DNA from: Kappaphycus alvarezii
Lineage: Eukaryota > Rhodophyta > Florideophyceae > Gigartinales > Solieriaceae
Reading direction: 5' to 3'
Assembly (NCBI GenBank): GCA_002205965.3
Contig: NADL03000513.1
Coordinates: forward strand, 124,001-188,000
DNA: 64,000 nucleotides
The notes under the pieces are model-generated. The model did not search any database, had not been told where the DNA came from, and was given only the letters and a program-made list of their open reading frames with translations. Positions within the stretch are counted from its first letter, which is position 1. The number at the start of each line of letters is the position of its first letter. The translations under genes were made by a program, and so were the position numbers. This document shows, one piece after another, positions 45,805 through 57,267 of this stretch.

Positions 45805-46134
45805 TTATTGCATCGCTATTTCCCTCTGAAAAAGTGTCACTGGTGTTCGATTTGGCATGCTCTTAAGTACATGACCTGTTTTCCCGCGGAACTTTACGCC
45901 TGGCCTTACCCCATTCTTGTAAAAGCGCCCCCTCCTGTTCCTTCCTAATGCGTAGAGATGCTTCCTTACTCCCTGGACGCAGCCTTTAGAGTAGTTAAGC
46001 AGTAAAGCACCAGCAAATTTCCCCGTCAACGTCATTAGGGAAAAGACAGGAAGGGTGTGTACTGCGAAAACGTCTATAGTGAATTCTGCATCTGCAGCTG
46101 CATCATCAGACTCAAATCTGAAAATCTTTTTCAA
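45805..46134 (-). CDS. Hypothetical protein, 109 residues (weak)
   Basis: Open frame beginning MKKIFRFESDDAAADAEFTID, with a basic C-terminal half (GRNRRGRFYKNGVRPGVKFRGK). No domain, promoter or second copy seen. It lies just 5' of the secreted-protein gene on the opposite strand. Treat as unproven. Confidence 0.2.
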   Translation of the reverse strand: MKKIFRFESDDAAADAEFTIDVFAVHTLPVFSLMTLTGKFAGALLLNYSKGCVQGVRKHLYALGRNRRGRFYKNGVRPGVKFRGKTGHVLKSMPNRTPVTLFQREIAMQ

Positions 46135-46856
46135 TAAGCAAGAACAGTTTTTTTCGACCAGAGAGCCCTGAAAGCCGTGTTCACTAAAAAGAAATACTGG
46201 TGGAAGCTGAGTCTGTGTAAGCGAAAAACATCAGCATCATAGGGGGCCACCATTTTTGCTAGGACTAAAGCAAACGTCACCTCCTCCTTCCTCTTTGGTC
46301 AAGCTAAACTCTACCAGGCAACTAAATAAAACAGTACTCCTTTCTGTTTGTTATTTTATTCCACCTCACACCTAAGGGTACAAGGAAAGCGTATTATAGG
46401 CGTAATCGCTCATTTCCTAGCCTCTTACATTCTCCTACAGACCTCTAGAAAAAATGGACAAGAATTTAATTCAAACACTGGCTGAAAAACTTAGAGCTTT
46501 CAGGGAAAGCGTTCATGGCACTTGCAGAGCCGGTGCTCTATTTTCATCAATCTAGCTTCCCGGATGAGGTCAAAAAAATTCTAATGCATGTAAAATCGCG
46601 TTGGCTTAAAGCCTATGGTAGTTACTGTTGAAGTGTTGTGGTAGCGTCCGTGACGAAGCATCTGTAAACTGCTTTCGGTATTTTGAAAGGTGCGACTTCC
46701 TATGCAGGCTTTGGAACTGTCCTCCAATTTTTTAAGGACCCCGATAGGATAAAAGAGGCGATGTAGGTGTCGGTACCGGAGTTTGCGGCAGATACAATAT
46801 CAAGAAGTGATCATCAGAAACGCCAACGCCTTGCCACCCGCAACAAGAAACTTACA
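46135..46856. other. Unassigned; 5' flank of the secreted-protein gene
   Basis: No repeat or gene recognised. This region should hold the promoter of the gene at 46,857. I see no strong TATA box of the kind found before the short-peptide genes. Confidence 0.3.
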
Positions 46857-47432
46857 ATGTTTTCATTCCGATTCTCCGCCCTCATCATCGCTGCACTAGG
46901 GGTGCTTGCTGCTGCCAACGCAACTGCTATCGATTCAATCGTACATCAGTCCAACAGGCAATGTGGCCGTAACAGGATCGCAATCACTGAGGATATCGAG
47001 CTGGTGGCACGGTACCAGTGGAATCGCCGCCAGACTGATTTGGATACGTCGACCCGGTTCCTTGGAGAGAACGTTGGATACTCGTGCGACGGAACGAGCC
47101 AGACTTACTTGGAATTCGGAGGGGATAACACGGATTCCGCTGGAACCGAACAGGTCAATATCGCTGTAGGACAGGCTCTTCGCGAGGGAGCATGGAGGGG
47201 AACGACTTCGATTGTGTTCAAGGCCCAGTGGTATGCCGAAGAGGTCACTGAGGGCCACGTCAAGTTGCTATTGGAGATTCGAAACACTAGAACCAACCGT
47301 CGCTTGGATGAGATTCGTGTCGTGGTGGCGCCCGGTGTCGGGTTCGGATGTAGTAATCGTCTTGCTGCTGTTGCTGTCGTGGATGAGACGGAAGGCGTCT
47401 ACCTAGTAAGGGCCAACAACTGCCAAGCCTAG
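46857..47432 (+). CDS. Secreted four-cysteine protein, intact copy (191 residues)
   Basis: Starts at ATG 46,857 (MFSFRFSALIIAALGVLAAANATA), a clear signal peptide with likely cleavage near residue 24. An in-frame ATG 30 codons upstream (46,767) is rejected because it would bury the signal peptide and its extra codons are absent from the paralogue. The mature part has four cysteines (QCGRN, YSCDG, FGCSN, NNCQA), probably two disulfides, and repeated features of a beta-rich fold (VARYQWNRRQTDL, LEFGGDN, VVVAPGVGFGC). No family recognised. Third positions favour G/C, unlike the AT-rich retroelements around it. A broken paralogue lies at 58,759-60,754. Predicted extracellular or cell-wall protein; an effector- or stress-type role would be a guess. 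Confidence 0.75.
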   Translation: MFSFRFSALIIAALGVLAAANATAIDSIVHQSNRQCGRNRIAITEDIELVARYQWNRRQTDLDTSTRFLGENVGYSCDGTSQTYLEFGGDNTDSAGTEQVNIAVGQALREGAWRGTTSIVFKAQWYAEEVTEGHVKLLLEIRNTRTNRRLDEIRVVVAPGVGFGCSNRLAAVAVVDETEGVYLVRANNCQA

Positions 47433-47479
47433 GCCTTCGCGGCTCCCATAAGTAGAAAAGTAAATTGACTCACATTCTT

Positions 47480-47770
47480 AAAACGCACACTTGATTCGGT
47501 TCTTTAATGGTTGAATTAAAGCTCGGATATCCCACGATTCCTGAAGTAATTTGCACTATAGAGCCCCTCGTCGTGTAGAGATGCAAAAGCGCCGGACACT
47601 CACCGATTGGAACGTTACTGTGATAGCCATGGAGACCGACGGGCAGGAGCGAGCCGCCCTTCTGGAATAGCACACAGTATAGACGGTTTCGCCCAACGGA
47701 GCATGTTCTACGACTGGTCTTCCACCAGCCTTGTGAGATAGTCTCGCCGGGCTCTGTCTCCTTTTCAATA
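47480..47770 (+). pseudogene. LINE-1 C-terminal fragment
   Basis: The plus strand gives LTDWNVTVIAMETDGQERAALLE...SPNGACSTTGLPPA, parallel to LTDVARHVAVRAMES...PSNAACLTAGLPPA of the best copy. The complementary frame on the minus strand is its shadow. Confidence 0.55.
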
Positions 47771-49904
47771 CACATAACTCTTTGCTTGATGGCTGTCCTG
47801 AAGGTATCTTTTTAGGAAGCGTAGTTCCTTACCCATTACTGTGTCGGTATACCCTTTTTGAGTCGACTGTGGCTGTCTGGAAAACCATAGGATAGATCGG
47901 ATATATCTTCCAAGAGTAAACCTTCCCCATAACTCTTTTCCCGTCTCGGTAAATAGCTGTCCTACACCTCTAATCAGTAAAGGACCGCAAAATCCCCCGC
48001 GGTCATGGTGCTTGGTTTCCAAATGTTGATTACAACATAACATAACATTATAATAATTAAAACGAGAATAACTCTCCAAGATGAATAAATATATCCGAAC
48101 AACCAAATACTGAAGGGATTGGAATTTTTGTAGTCCGGTGAGGTAATCTTGAGTTGGAGTTGCTACACGCTCTATAACAAGATCCGAACTTGGAATTTCC
48201 ACTGCCGCAGCCTAATGATTAAATTTTTGGTGTAGGAGTGAGATAAAGGTTAGATATTGCTGTGGAAATCGGGTGGATGATGCGTTTCGATCCGCTCTGG
48301 GGAATTTGGGTCTCAGAACCATGTGCGTAATGCAGCCAAGTCAGACCGGTATAGGCCAGAGTCGATCGCAGCCCTAAACTTAATAGAGGAAGGGGAATGC
48401 TAGACAGAACTGGGCGAGAAAGTGAGTCTATATTTACACCAAGAGGCTTTTGTGTTCGGAGGTCGAAAAGGTTGCAATGTCGAGGTGCCGCAAAGGTGCA
48501 AGTACTACGGCATCAGCGGTAAGTTGATCCACATCCCGATCTGGAATAGGACCGCATCTGCAAAGCTAAACATGAACCTATAGCATTCCAGGGGAAGCTT
48601 ACAATATAAGTACATGGTGCTGGGCCTATTACAAAAGTGCTAACTTGACCAGTGGTTTGAGTGACACCCCTTGACTGAATCAAGAGAAATATGAATTCAA
48701 AAGTCCCATTTGAGATTTAATTTCCCAGCACTCCAAACTCTCCCAGGAACTCGGGGGCGAATTTGGCTGACAAAAATTTCAGATATGTCGTCTGCTGTGT
48801 TGTGGGGTGCATTGACCGGTCGTTTACTACCATTTAGCAGAGGCATCATGGATGTGGTTACTTTTGTTAAAAAGATGGTTGGAGGCGGACTATCAAGCAG
48901 TCTCAATAGTCGCTGCGACCTGTCTGCGTTAGACTTGATGGACGCCGCAAGGTGGGGGGTTAGGTAGAACACATTTACCTTCTACGGGAGAAGAGTGTAT
49001 ATGCAAGAGTTTCGAGAAAAGAATTTCTGGGATAGAATGAACAATGGAAGGGTATAGCTCGGCTGAGCGAACGCCAACAAATAATTGGAATTTCTTGGAT
49101 AGCGGCGAAGAAGAAATCACGAAATGAAAGGTCGCTTAGGAACCGAATGGATTAGATGGAGAGAGAATTAGGGCGTTATTTTTTTTTGAAATCTATTGAT
49201 TTGGAAAGTAGGATATATTTTAATACCGCGGAACCAGACGAAAGCAGGGCAATGTACGTTCCTTTGGCATAATCTCCACCAATCGCTTCCCATCTACTCA
49301 GTACATTGAATAAGCACGGAGGACAGATTTTAAGTACATCAAATATACAAATGGAAGATGCCATAAGAATCTCTCTGAAGCCCATCGGTATCCTTCACTT
49401 GTTCTGTACCACAGTGAAGGCTCTCAACTCTAACGGCGTTTGCAATGTGTTACATATGTATAGTACATTTGAATCGAAAAACTGCTTGTAGGTAATAATT
49501 TTTGCCAAGAAATGTGTTTGTACAACTGCAATAGAATAATAGAATCAAACTAGTCATGATAAAAATATACGAAAATTTTATTTCTCGTAGAGATTTAGTT
49601 TACAGGGGGAAAATTAGGGTGTTTTAATTATTGAAAAGTAGGTTTGCCTATGTTCCAAAGCGCATCAAATTTTAGTATACAGTGATGTCCACTGCATCAT
49701 GCCTGCTAACATGCTTTGAGCCAGCCCCTTAGGCGCACGAGTGATGCTAGCCATTATCCTGAACACTTTTAGCATACACTTGGGGATAGCGGAACCGCAC
49801 CTTTCAAACATTAAAGAACCAAATCGATATTTTAATATACATGTCCAAACATTAACACTACGGGGACGTTTGCCGTTCCTCCGATATCCTGCTTATTCCA
49901 ATGT
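47771..49904. other. Unassigned region with one dispersed motif
   Basis: A copy of the dispersed motif (GATCGGATATATCTTCC) lies at 47,893-47,925. Two overlapping frames at 48,697-48,972 (minus, rich in Ser/Arg) and 48,710-48,967 (plus) have no recognisable domain. No other gene seen. Confidence 0.35.
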
Positions 49905-50210
49905 GCATCGATATCTATGGTGCCCTCGGGCCTGGGGGCGTACAGTTCTTCCGCCGCGTTGTCGCCCACGCTGCTAGGCGCCGTAATTTCCGTCCCCGTC
50001 ATGAGTTTCACGATTTCGTTTCCCGTTTCACCTTTGGCCGGCACGGCATGGAAGCCCATCAGGTCCTCTCCCGACGCCTCTCTGATTGTAATATATTCTA
50101 CTCCTCCCCGGTGCCTCTGGGTGCTTGTTACCGCCGCCGTAAAGATGTTCCCCCGACTTTTATCGACAAGCTTTTAAGAATAGTCCAACTGCCAAGATCT
50201 ACTCATAATC
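49905..50210 (+). pseudogene. LINE-2 C-terminal fragment
   Basis: Encodes DIYGALGPGGVQFFRRVVAHAARRR...GRHGMEAHQVLSRRLSDCNIF, matching DIYGALGDDGKGFFRRLASFAASRRG...MQARQV of the copy at 43,009-43,792. The frame is open from 49,901 to 50,290 but covers only the tail of the protein. Confidence 0.65.
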
Positions 50211-50275
50211 TCGATTTTACAGTCAGTTCTATTATTCTCATTTTTCCTCGCTCCATAGTTTCTATCTATCATGGT

Positions 50276-50659
50276 GCTGTCCTCATATGAGGACAGTTTC
50301 CGTTGCATTTTGGAACGGTACATGTTTTGGAAGCCCGAATTTTTTACTGCAAAAAAGGTATTTTATACTATATTACAGTATAGTAATTCTTACTGCACTT
50401 GTGCCTTCGTTTCTGAAACCCACCGCAATAATACGAACTATATTTCCTTCCAAAATGAAGTCGTTTTCACAACTTCTTGTGTAGAGCCGACGTTGGTGAA
50501 GGAAAATTGCTCTGGCCTTTACCGAGAACAACAATCTTGAAAAGTTTGTTTTGACCGCCCATCTACACTCATGAACTAATGCGGAGGGACAAGAAATGCG
50601 CTGAGGTAAAAACATTTGTATTGAAAAAGAAGTGTTAGAAATAGTCCTCATATGCGGAA
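50276..50659 (+). mobile_element. MITE-like element with palindromic ends, copy 1
   Basis: Starts with the perfect 16-bp palindrome GTCCTCATATGAGGAC and ends with GTCCTCATATGCGG. It recurs inverted at 54,886-55,240, including TTTGGAACGGTA.../...CCGTTCCAAA and CAACGTCGG.../GCCGACGTTG blocks. No coding frame is shared. The end palindromes, small size and two copies suggest a non-autonomous DNA element. No clear target duplication seen. Confidence 0.65.
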
Positions 50660-50969
50660 AACGGCCTATAGACAGTAATCTATGATATATTCAATTAATG
50701 TTCTATGTTTTCCTATTCACGTTTCTACACATCCCCGAAGTTCTCCTACTATAGCATAGATCGGAATATATAAAAAATTCGAAGATAATACTCTTCTATT
50801 TTTATATTTTTTGCTCTTGGTTCTAACTTCCTGTCTTCTTACCTCTCACCTTTCTCTTTTCGGTGAGTCCCTTTATTACCCCAAATCGTAGCCTTCTGTT
50901 ATCAATATCAACATTGCAACAAACGTTCCTATCGTAAACTCGAAACTGTTTTCCAGCAGCCTAGACTAT

Positions 50970-51718
50970 TGTAGGAACAAATCATTGGAACAAATGATAC
51001 TCATAACCAATTTCCCCAAGAAGGATGGGTTGCAAGCGACAAAAAATGCTACCATAGTATAATCGGACGAACAGAAAGAGTTGAGAAAGGACGAAAGTGG
51101 AGAGGGCTACAAGCGAGTATAGTAGGGACAGGGTGTACCAATTATGCTCTGTGACCATATAAGAAAAACGCTTCTTGAGTCTGAAGCTGACTCTCAGCTT
51201 CCAATCTACTTGAGACTTGACTTGAAGTTTCCTGCCAACTTGTTTGAACTCTCCAAGAGAAAGCAGTTTACTCAGCCTAAATAGACTTTTCGGGTAACAA
51301 TAAAGTCTCGTTAACCATAATAAATACCATAAATTGCATTAAAGGTAACCGTTTGGGCAAGAGAGATTAGTAAAAGATATGTCTCCAAGGTAAATATCCA
51401 GATGCCATAACCATGCTCGCCAAACATCGAACAGTGGTGAGAATTGGCGAGCCTATTGCATAGATTTTTAGGGAAATGTTGGTATCTCCCAGAATCATAG
51501 CGTGTACTGACACTACTAATGCCAGGGTGTCATAAAAAATCAAGGCACGAATTTGCAACACTCATCCAAATTAAAATTTCTTTCAAATTCGTTTACTGTA
51601 AAAATATCTATCAAATTCACATACTGTAAAAATTATCATGCAAATTCAGGTATTGTATCCGAAATAGGTCCTGTTTTAAAATTTTTTCGTGGGCTCAAGT
51701 TTAGTGTACAGTATATCA
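50970..51718 (-). mobile_element. Acidic-gene element, internally deleted copy
   Basis: Begins TGTAGGAACAAATC (50,970) and ends ...CAGTATATCA (51,718), matching the TG...CA limits of the intact copy. The 3' region (50,994-51,330) parallels 59,220-59,560. The end beginning ACACTCATCCAAATTAAAA (51,560) parallels 60,450-60,572. The acidic gene is missing from the middle. Flanks ACTAT and CCTAC do not match, so the target duplication is lost or was never a simple one. Confidence 0.65.
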
Positions 51719-52862
51719 CCTACAGTTACGGAAAAGCCAATGACCAACCCCGGGGAGTTAGAAACATAGATCTGGTACCAATATTTTTTTCGTGTAATCT
51801 TTGTGCACTTATTATTTTACTTTAATTTAATCCGACACCAAACAGAAGCCTCGACACAAAGCTACCCTACTCATATAACATGGGAGATCAACATCGATAC
51901 AGAAAATTTCCCGAGTGTGCTTTCTGTATCGAGCACCGGCAATTGTCAAGGGATACGTGGCCTCCAGCAATTAATCTCAAACTTCTCTGCGATCCTGTTC
52001 TGGAGTAGTTCTGTGGGCTGTAGATGTCACATGAGGAAATATAGTCTCAAATTCGTAAAACTAGTGCCAAAACGGGCTGCTTTTTGGCGGCAACTCTAAA
52101 TTATGAGTTTAGTCAAACTCATAATAATTGATTGATGACAAAAATGTAGTCTATAAGCAGCAAATGCAAATATTTTCGCATTTCTCAGCCTTATAGCAAC
52201 CTTATGTAGCGGTTTAGAGTGTAATTACCATAACTCTATACGGTGGGATGTCTCGTCAAACGCGCCACCGCCGTTTGGGCGGCACTGGATCCATTGGTAC
52301 ATGTAACTAATGTTTCAACAACGACATCGCTCTACACGCTTCAAAAGGACACAGAGGTTGTCGGAACGAAAAAGGTCCTCTTCGCATCTTGAAATCCGTC
52401 CTTGACCAATCGTCCTACCTTTGTCTTCCCAAAGCGAATTCTGAATGTCTTTTTTTTTATGAATCCAAATTCACTGTTCAACTCCATTTTCTATTTTATG
52501 TTTGAATATTTGGTCCTCCCCCTTCAAAGATACGCCTTTCAATTCGTGGTCACTTCGCCTCCCAAATTCAGTTCCGATATATTATCAAGCAGATTTTTAT
52601 GATGCCGCCGAATTCATGCAAATCCAAGGCCGCAGTATCGCCTTTCTTTTTTTTTGACCAAGACCATTATGATTACCAAAGACATGCCCCTATTTAAAGT
52701 GCTATAGCATTGTCGCTGAAGCATCACTCCTACCACCAACAATTTGATAAGCTGATTACCCTTTCCGTCAACATCCGCAACCCCGCTCACCTCTTTTCCA
52801 GAAATATGACGTCAAATCGACCCTCTGTCCCTGTCTCCAAAACCGCCCTTCCCGTCCCATCA
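51719..52862. other. Unassigned region
   Basis: No gene or repeat recognised. Short frames at 51,803-52,099 and 52,402-52,602 (plus) lack support. Confidence 0.35.
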
Positions 52863-54205
52863 ATAGGGGAAAACCGTCAGGAGAAGAGATTCTCAGAACC
52901 AACTACCCCAAGAGGGAGGTGTTGCAAGCGACAAAAGTGCTACCGTGGTAAAGTTGAACGAGCAGGAAGGAGTGTATATAGAAGATAGTTGAGAGGGCTA
53001 CAAACAAATATGAAAGGGGCAGGGTCTACCACTGATGCTCTGTGAGCAGCGTAGGAAAAAGTTTTCTTGGGTCTGAAGTTGACTCTCAACTTCCTACTAC
53101 TCGGGACTTGACTTGAAGTTGTCTGCAAACTTGCTTGACCTCTCCATGAGGAAGCAGTTTACTCAGCTTATATAGACTTTTGGCTACCCCTAAAGTCCGA
53201 ACAAAACTACAGAAGGTACCAAGAAATGCATATAAACAATTTGTGTGGATGATATACTCTAAACCTCCGTCTCGCCGCCTACGGGCCAACCGATGCCGAC
53301 GACTACATCCGGCGGCAAACTAAGAAGCAAATCATCGAAGTCGTTCGCCGCCTCTTCATAGAAGAAGATGCGAGGGAGGTAAGTGAGGATGAGGCTGATA
53401 AAAGTCGAGGAGGAGAGCGGGGAGTCCTTCGAGGAATGGTTAGCCCCTGAGCTAGTGCACGAGACTCAGGAGGAGGATGGGGAGGAAGAGGAGGATGGGG
53501 AGGAAGAGGAGGATGATAAGGACGAGGACGAGGTGGATGAGGGAACAGAAGGCATGGAAAGTGTTGGACTGGTGGGGCCTGGACTGGAGAGTATGGAACA
53601 AGTGGTGCCGACGCTGGAACCGGATGGAGATATCTTTAGTAGTTTAGATATCTCCCAGGAGGAATAGAGAGCTATGAGCCGTTCGCAGATATTTGTGGGG
53701 ACTGCTTGGACAGCATGGATATTTTAGAGGAGTTGTTTGGATCTGATTTAGAGAATGGGAAATAAGAGGACCTCATTGATTGTTAGTTTCTTAGGTATCT
53801 TTTGTTTAGAGTATATCATCCACACAAATTGTTTATATGCATTTCTTGGTACCTTCTGTAGTTTTGTTCGGACTTTAGGGGTAGCCAAAAGTCTATATAA
53901 GCTGAGTAAACTGCTTCCTCATGGAGAGGTCAAGCAAGTTTGCAGACAACTTCAAGTCAAGTCCCGAGTAGTAGGAAGTTGAGAGTCAACTTCAGACCCA
54001 AGAAAACTTTTTCCTACGCTGCTCACAGAGCATCAGTGGTAGACCCTGCCCCTTTCATATTTGTTTGTAGCCCTCTCAACTATCTTCTATATACACTCCT
54101 TCCTGCTCGTTCAACTTTACCACGGTAGCACTTTTGTCGCTTGCAACACCTCCCTCTTGGGGTAGTTGGTTCTGAGAATCTCTTCTCCTGACGGTTTTCC
54201 CCTAT
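52863..54205 (+). mobile_element. Rearranged acidic-gene element forming a long inverted repeat
   Basis: Two arms of 402 bp (52,863-53,264 and 53,804-54,205) are reverse complements with no difference that I could find. The 539-bp loop holds a piece of the acidic gene. Both arms are the element's 3' region; the 5' region and first gene codons have been replaced by an inverted copy of the 3' region. Identical open frames appear in both arms (for example 53,086-53,289 minus and 53,755-53,982 plus), confirming the inverted duplication. Confidence 0.85.
53271..53760 (+). pseudogene. Acidic-gene fragment in the hairpin loop
   Basis: Starts within the GPTDxDDY motif (AYGPTDADDYIRRQTKKQIIE), so the first residues are lost. 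The frame shifts between about 53,370 and 53,425 near a GTAAGTGAGG donor-like sequence, then continues from 53,383 as FEEWLAPELV, a short acidic block (EEDGEEEEDGEEEEDD) and MESVGLVGPGLESMEQVVPT...DISQEE, with a stop at 53,667 caused by loss of one G relative to copy 1. The acidic part has two short repeats rather than twelve. Confidence 0.6.
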
Positions 54206-54885
54206 CAGAGGTTTCGTTTTTCTAGATCTTCGAATATTTTAGCTGGAACTAAGTACCGCTTGCTCCGCTCGACCCCCCTGTCGTTCACCGTTCGTCCGCT
54301 TGGCCCAAGCTCCTTGATTCTTTACTAACCACTTGCTCCCTACTCTAAGATCTACTTGACACCGTAGAACGTGCTGATTCTACAGCTCGAGCCTCACGTG
54401 CGCAAAGGCGTTAACGAGACCATCCGGGCTCGTTTTCCCAGCTTGTGCACCTTTCTCGATCTCTCTTTCTTCATCAAGAGAAGACTCCAAGACTGTCACA
54501 TCATGTTTCATGCTACCCAGCACAATTTAAGGCCATGTGAGATCGATGAATGAGGATGATCACCTCATCCATATTAAATGATGGACTATCGTTTCACATG
54601 TCTCAGACAGCAAACATCACAATGGAAATGGCCACCCCAATCAATTTGGACAAAGATGGTGTAGTGCAATCACGGGCCGTAAATTGATACATGACGTAGA
54701 GAAAAACCCGTACGCCATGTGGCCGGTCAGTTGGGATTTTTGCGAAACTGATTCCATGGAAATTAGGGCTCAAACTAGTGAGGGGCAAATGGCACACATG
54801 TGAGGGTTTTCTACAGTATTTACTATTTTTGTGCACATACTTTACTATTAAATTTAGTGGTTAGCCTAATGTCTATTGGATCGTT
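54206..54885. other. Unassigned spacer
   Basis: No recognised gene; a 60-codon frame at 54,371-54,553 has no support. Confidence 0.35.
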
Positions 54886-55240
54886 GTCCTCATATGAGGA
54901 CTACATCTAGCACTTCTTTTCAATACAATTATCTTTACCTCAGCGCATTTCTTGTCCCTCCGCATTAGTTCATGAGTGTAGATGGCCGATCAAAACAATC
55001 TTTTCAAGATTGTTGACCTCGGTTAAGGCTAGAGCAGTTTTCCTTCACCAACGTCGGCTCTTCGCAGTGGAAGGAAATATAGTTCGTATTATCGTGGGGG
55101 TTTATGAAACGAGGGCACATGTACAGTAAGAATTACTGTACTGTAATATAGTATAAAATACCTTTTTTGCATTAAAAAATTCGGACTTCCAAAACATTTA
55201 CCGTTCCAAAATGTTATGGAAACTGTCCTCATATGAGGAC
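54886..55240 (-). mobile_element. MITE-like element with palindromic ends, copy 2
   Basis: Reverse-oriented relative to 50,276-50,659. Both ends carry the perfect 16-bp palindrome GTCCTCATATGAGGAC. It is slightly shorter than copy 1 owing to small deletions. It lies about 90 bp before the second short-peptide segment. Confidence 0.65.
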
Positions 55241-55740
55241 AAAGAGTGCCTCAAATGAGGACAGTGCTATGACGGATGGACACTAGTAGTTTACAGTTAT
55301 TTAGTATGACGGTCATGGTAGCAAGTCAACGTGCAGTGCAGTAATGAATCATCCTTCACAACTCCCAGTGATAGGAGTGTTCAGAGTCTATTTCCAAGTG
55401 CTGGGTACCGGATTTTGTTGGAAGTCTAAGGACTCATGTGAATCGGGTATGCCACTTTCGTGCAGAAACCTTCCTTGTCCCCATTGCCGATCCGTGTGAA
55501 TGCTTACGTATGCTTTGGTATCTCTGAAAGCCGTTGCATGTGGACCAATAAGTAGTGCCAATAACGGACCTGTACTTATAGCCTGTTCGTCCCAAAACTT
55601 AGACGCGAAACTAAGCTCGCATGATAACATGGTTTGGGACGTAAACAAATTCATCCGTGGCCCACACAAGTTTCCATATTCAAATTGAAACGAAATGTTC
55701 TCAAGTAGGACGACAGGAAAATTCCTGCACATCGCACTGC

Positions 55741-55747
55741 TATAAAA
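55741..55747 (+). promoter_or_regulatory. TATA box of the short-peptide gene, copy 2
   Basis: TATAAAA, 119 bp before the ATG, in the same context as 20,556-20,562. Confidence 0.65.
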
Positions 55748-55859
55748 GGGTGTATTTGCAGGGTAAATAACTATTTCAAAAAGCTACTACCCTTTCCGAC
55801 TCACGTGATTGCCGAAGCTCCCAACTGTCACTCTTGTCCTGCAAAATCCTGAAGTAAAA

Positions 55860-55979
55860 ATGAACACCAACACTTTCTTCATTGCCGCCGCTATCCTTGT
55901 TTCCGCTGCCGCAGGTGCTGATCTTCAGGCGCAGTTCAATGAGCTCCTCGCAATCATCAATGGCTCACCAGCACTATAA
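55860..55979 (+). CDS. Short secreted peptide, copy 2 (39 residues)
   Basis: Encodes MNTNTFFIAAAILVSAAAG as signal peptide, then the same 20-residue mature part as copy 1. Differences from copy 1 are A4N and F13L (both in the signal) plus four silent third-base changes. Start and stop positions and the spacing from the TATA box are conserved. It is too short for routine gene finders. A bioactive secreted peptide is one reading; the undisturbed N-terminus of a truncated longer gene is the other. Confidence 0.6.
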   Translation: MNTNTFFIAAAILVSAAAGADLQAQFNELLAIINGSPAL

Positions 55980-57267
55980 ATATGCCGTTGTTTTTCAAGG
56001 AGGACTTTAAACTTTCCGAACTCGAGACAAGTCTGCAGTGAACGATAACGTCGCTTCCTCGGTACTGGACTGACCCCATTATAGTCGGGATGATGCAGGA
56101 GGGCCTGGCAGTGTCCAGTTAGTGATAGAAATTTTAGGATAACTTGAATGGCGCCCAACGCAATGTCCTATTAAACAGGTACTGGTAGTAGGGAAGAGTT
56201 GATACCTGTATCCTCTGTTTGAACTGCATCTTGAGTAAGTGGGAGCCTGTATAAAAAGCAGTATGTTTCCTACAGATGATTAGTCACTTAAAATATTCGC
56301 TCGGATGCTTGGATACTCGGTATAGTATTGGCATCTTGTAAGCAGTAGAGCAGGGAAATTTTGGTTTGTTGAAGGGAGCGTTATCTCTGAATATTATCAA
56401 TTCAACTCGAATAAAAGTACCCATCGAGGATTGAAACGTTGTGATAAGATTTCATTGTTTTCATTAGTCTGCAAGTAACTCGGGCCGCTTTTGTCACACA
56501 GAACCGCAACACCTCACGACAGAGTATCCGCTAGAAATTGGAACTCTTTTCCCGGACAAGCCAGGGCTTCCCTAGTAAGAACCTTAATCATGCTTTCCAC
56601 ACCCTCCGATACTCCAGACATACGCGCTCTCACTCAGATCGTATTTGCTGCCACTGAATCGAATATACTTCGAATCGAACCATACCGGCGTCAAATTTAG
56701 TTTTCAATAGTATTACGCAAGTCCTTGATGAGACTTGTGTTGGAGCCAACGAGCGCCAAGCACGAAATTTCAAAAGTCACAAGAGTTAAGCTATGCGAAG
56801 TTCCTGATATAGCCTCAGGTGACCACGACGACGCGCAACTTTCCGTTAATGATGGCGCCTTGCATTCGTGATATTTCCTTTTTTCGTCAAGTCTACGGAG
56901 ATCAGTTTTAGTTATGATTGTCATTGTCATTCTTAGCAACTCGCCGTTTTCGTTTGTCGTGCTGTGCTGTTAAGAATAGCCTTTTCAATGGTTCCTTGAG
57001 GTAGCAATTTTAATTGTAAATGTACTCGATGTATCATCAAAGATATTCTGTATAATTTGTTTCCATGCCCTGTACATCCAATGAGCATGCCCGTTTTGGC
57101 AAGGATTCATAAACTGTTGCCGACATTCACCAGAATAAACGGATTCTGATGTAAGGAAGCTACAGATTGCTACATTACCTTCCACGAAAAAAAGGAGGAA
57201 AAGTTTGGACTTATTGCTTACAGGCACTGGTGGCGTTTTTTAAACAGGGAAAGGGCCTATCTTTGCG
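55980..57267. other. Unassigned region
   Basis: No gene recognised. Short frames at 56,491-56,700 (plus), 56,697-56,939 (minus) and 56,985-57,227 (minus, Cys-containing) have no supporting features. Confidence 0.35.

Larger units (their letters stand above)
55331..55979 (+). repeat. Duplicated segment, copy 2, with promoter and short-peptide gene
   Basis: Same orientation and content as 20,147-20,795. The non-coding part differs by numerous substitutions and small indels, whereas the gene is almost unchanged. Similarity ends just after TAA. Confidence 0.85.

Noticed and set aside
46767..46856. Upstream in-frame ATG extending the secreted protein by 30 residues
   Set aside because: It would hide the signal peptide, and the extension is not shared by the paralogue.
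46935..47258. Minus-strand frame of 107 codons inside the secreted-protein gene
   Set aside because: Shadow of the sense gene; the same antisense frame appears in the pseudogene because of the duplication.
52940..54128. Identical 62-codon frames at 52,940-53,128 (minus) and 53,940-54,128 (plus)
   Set aside because: They exist twice because of the inverted repeat; they lie in the 3' region of the element and are not conserved in the other copies.
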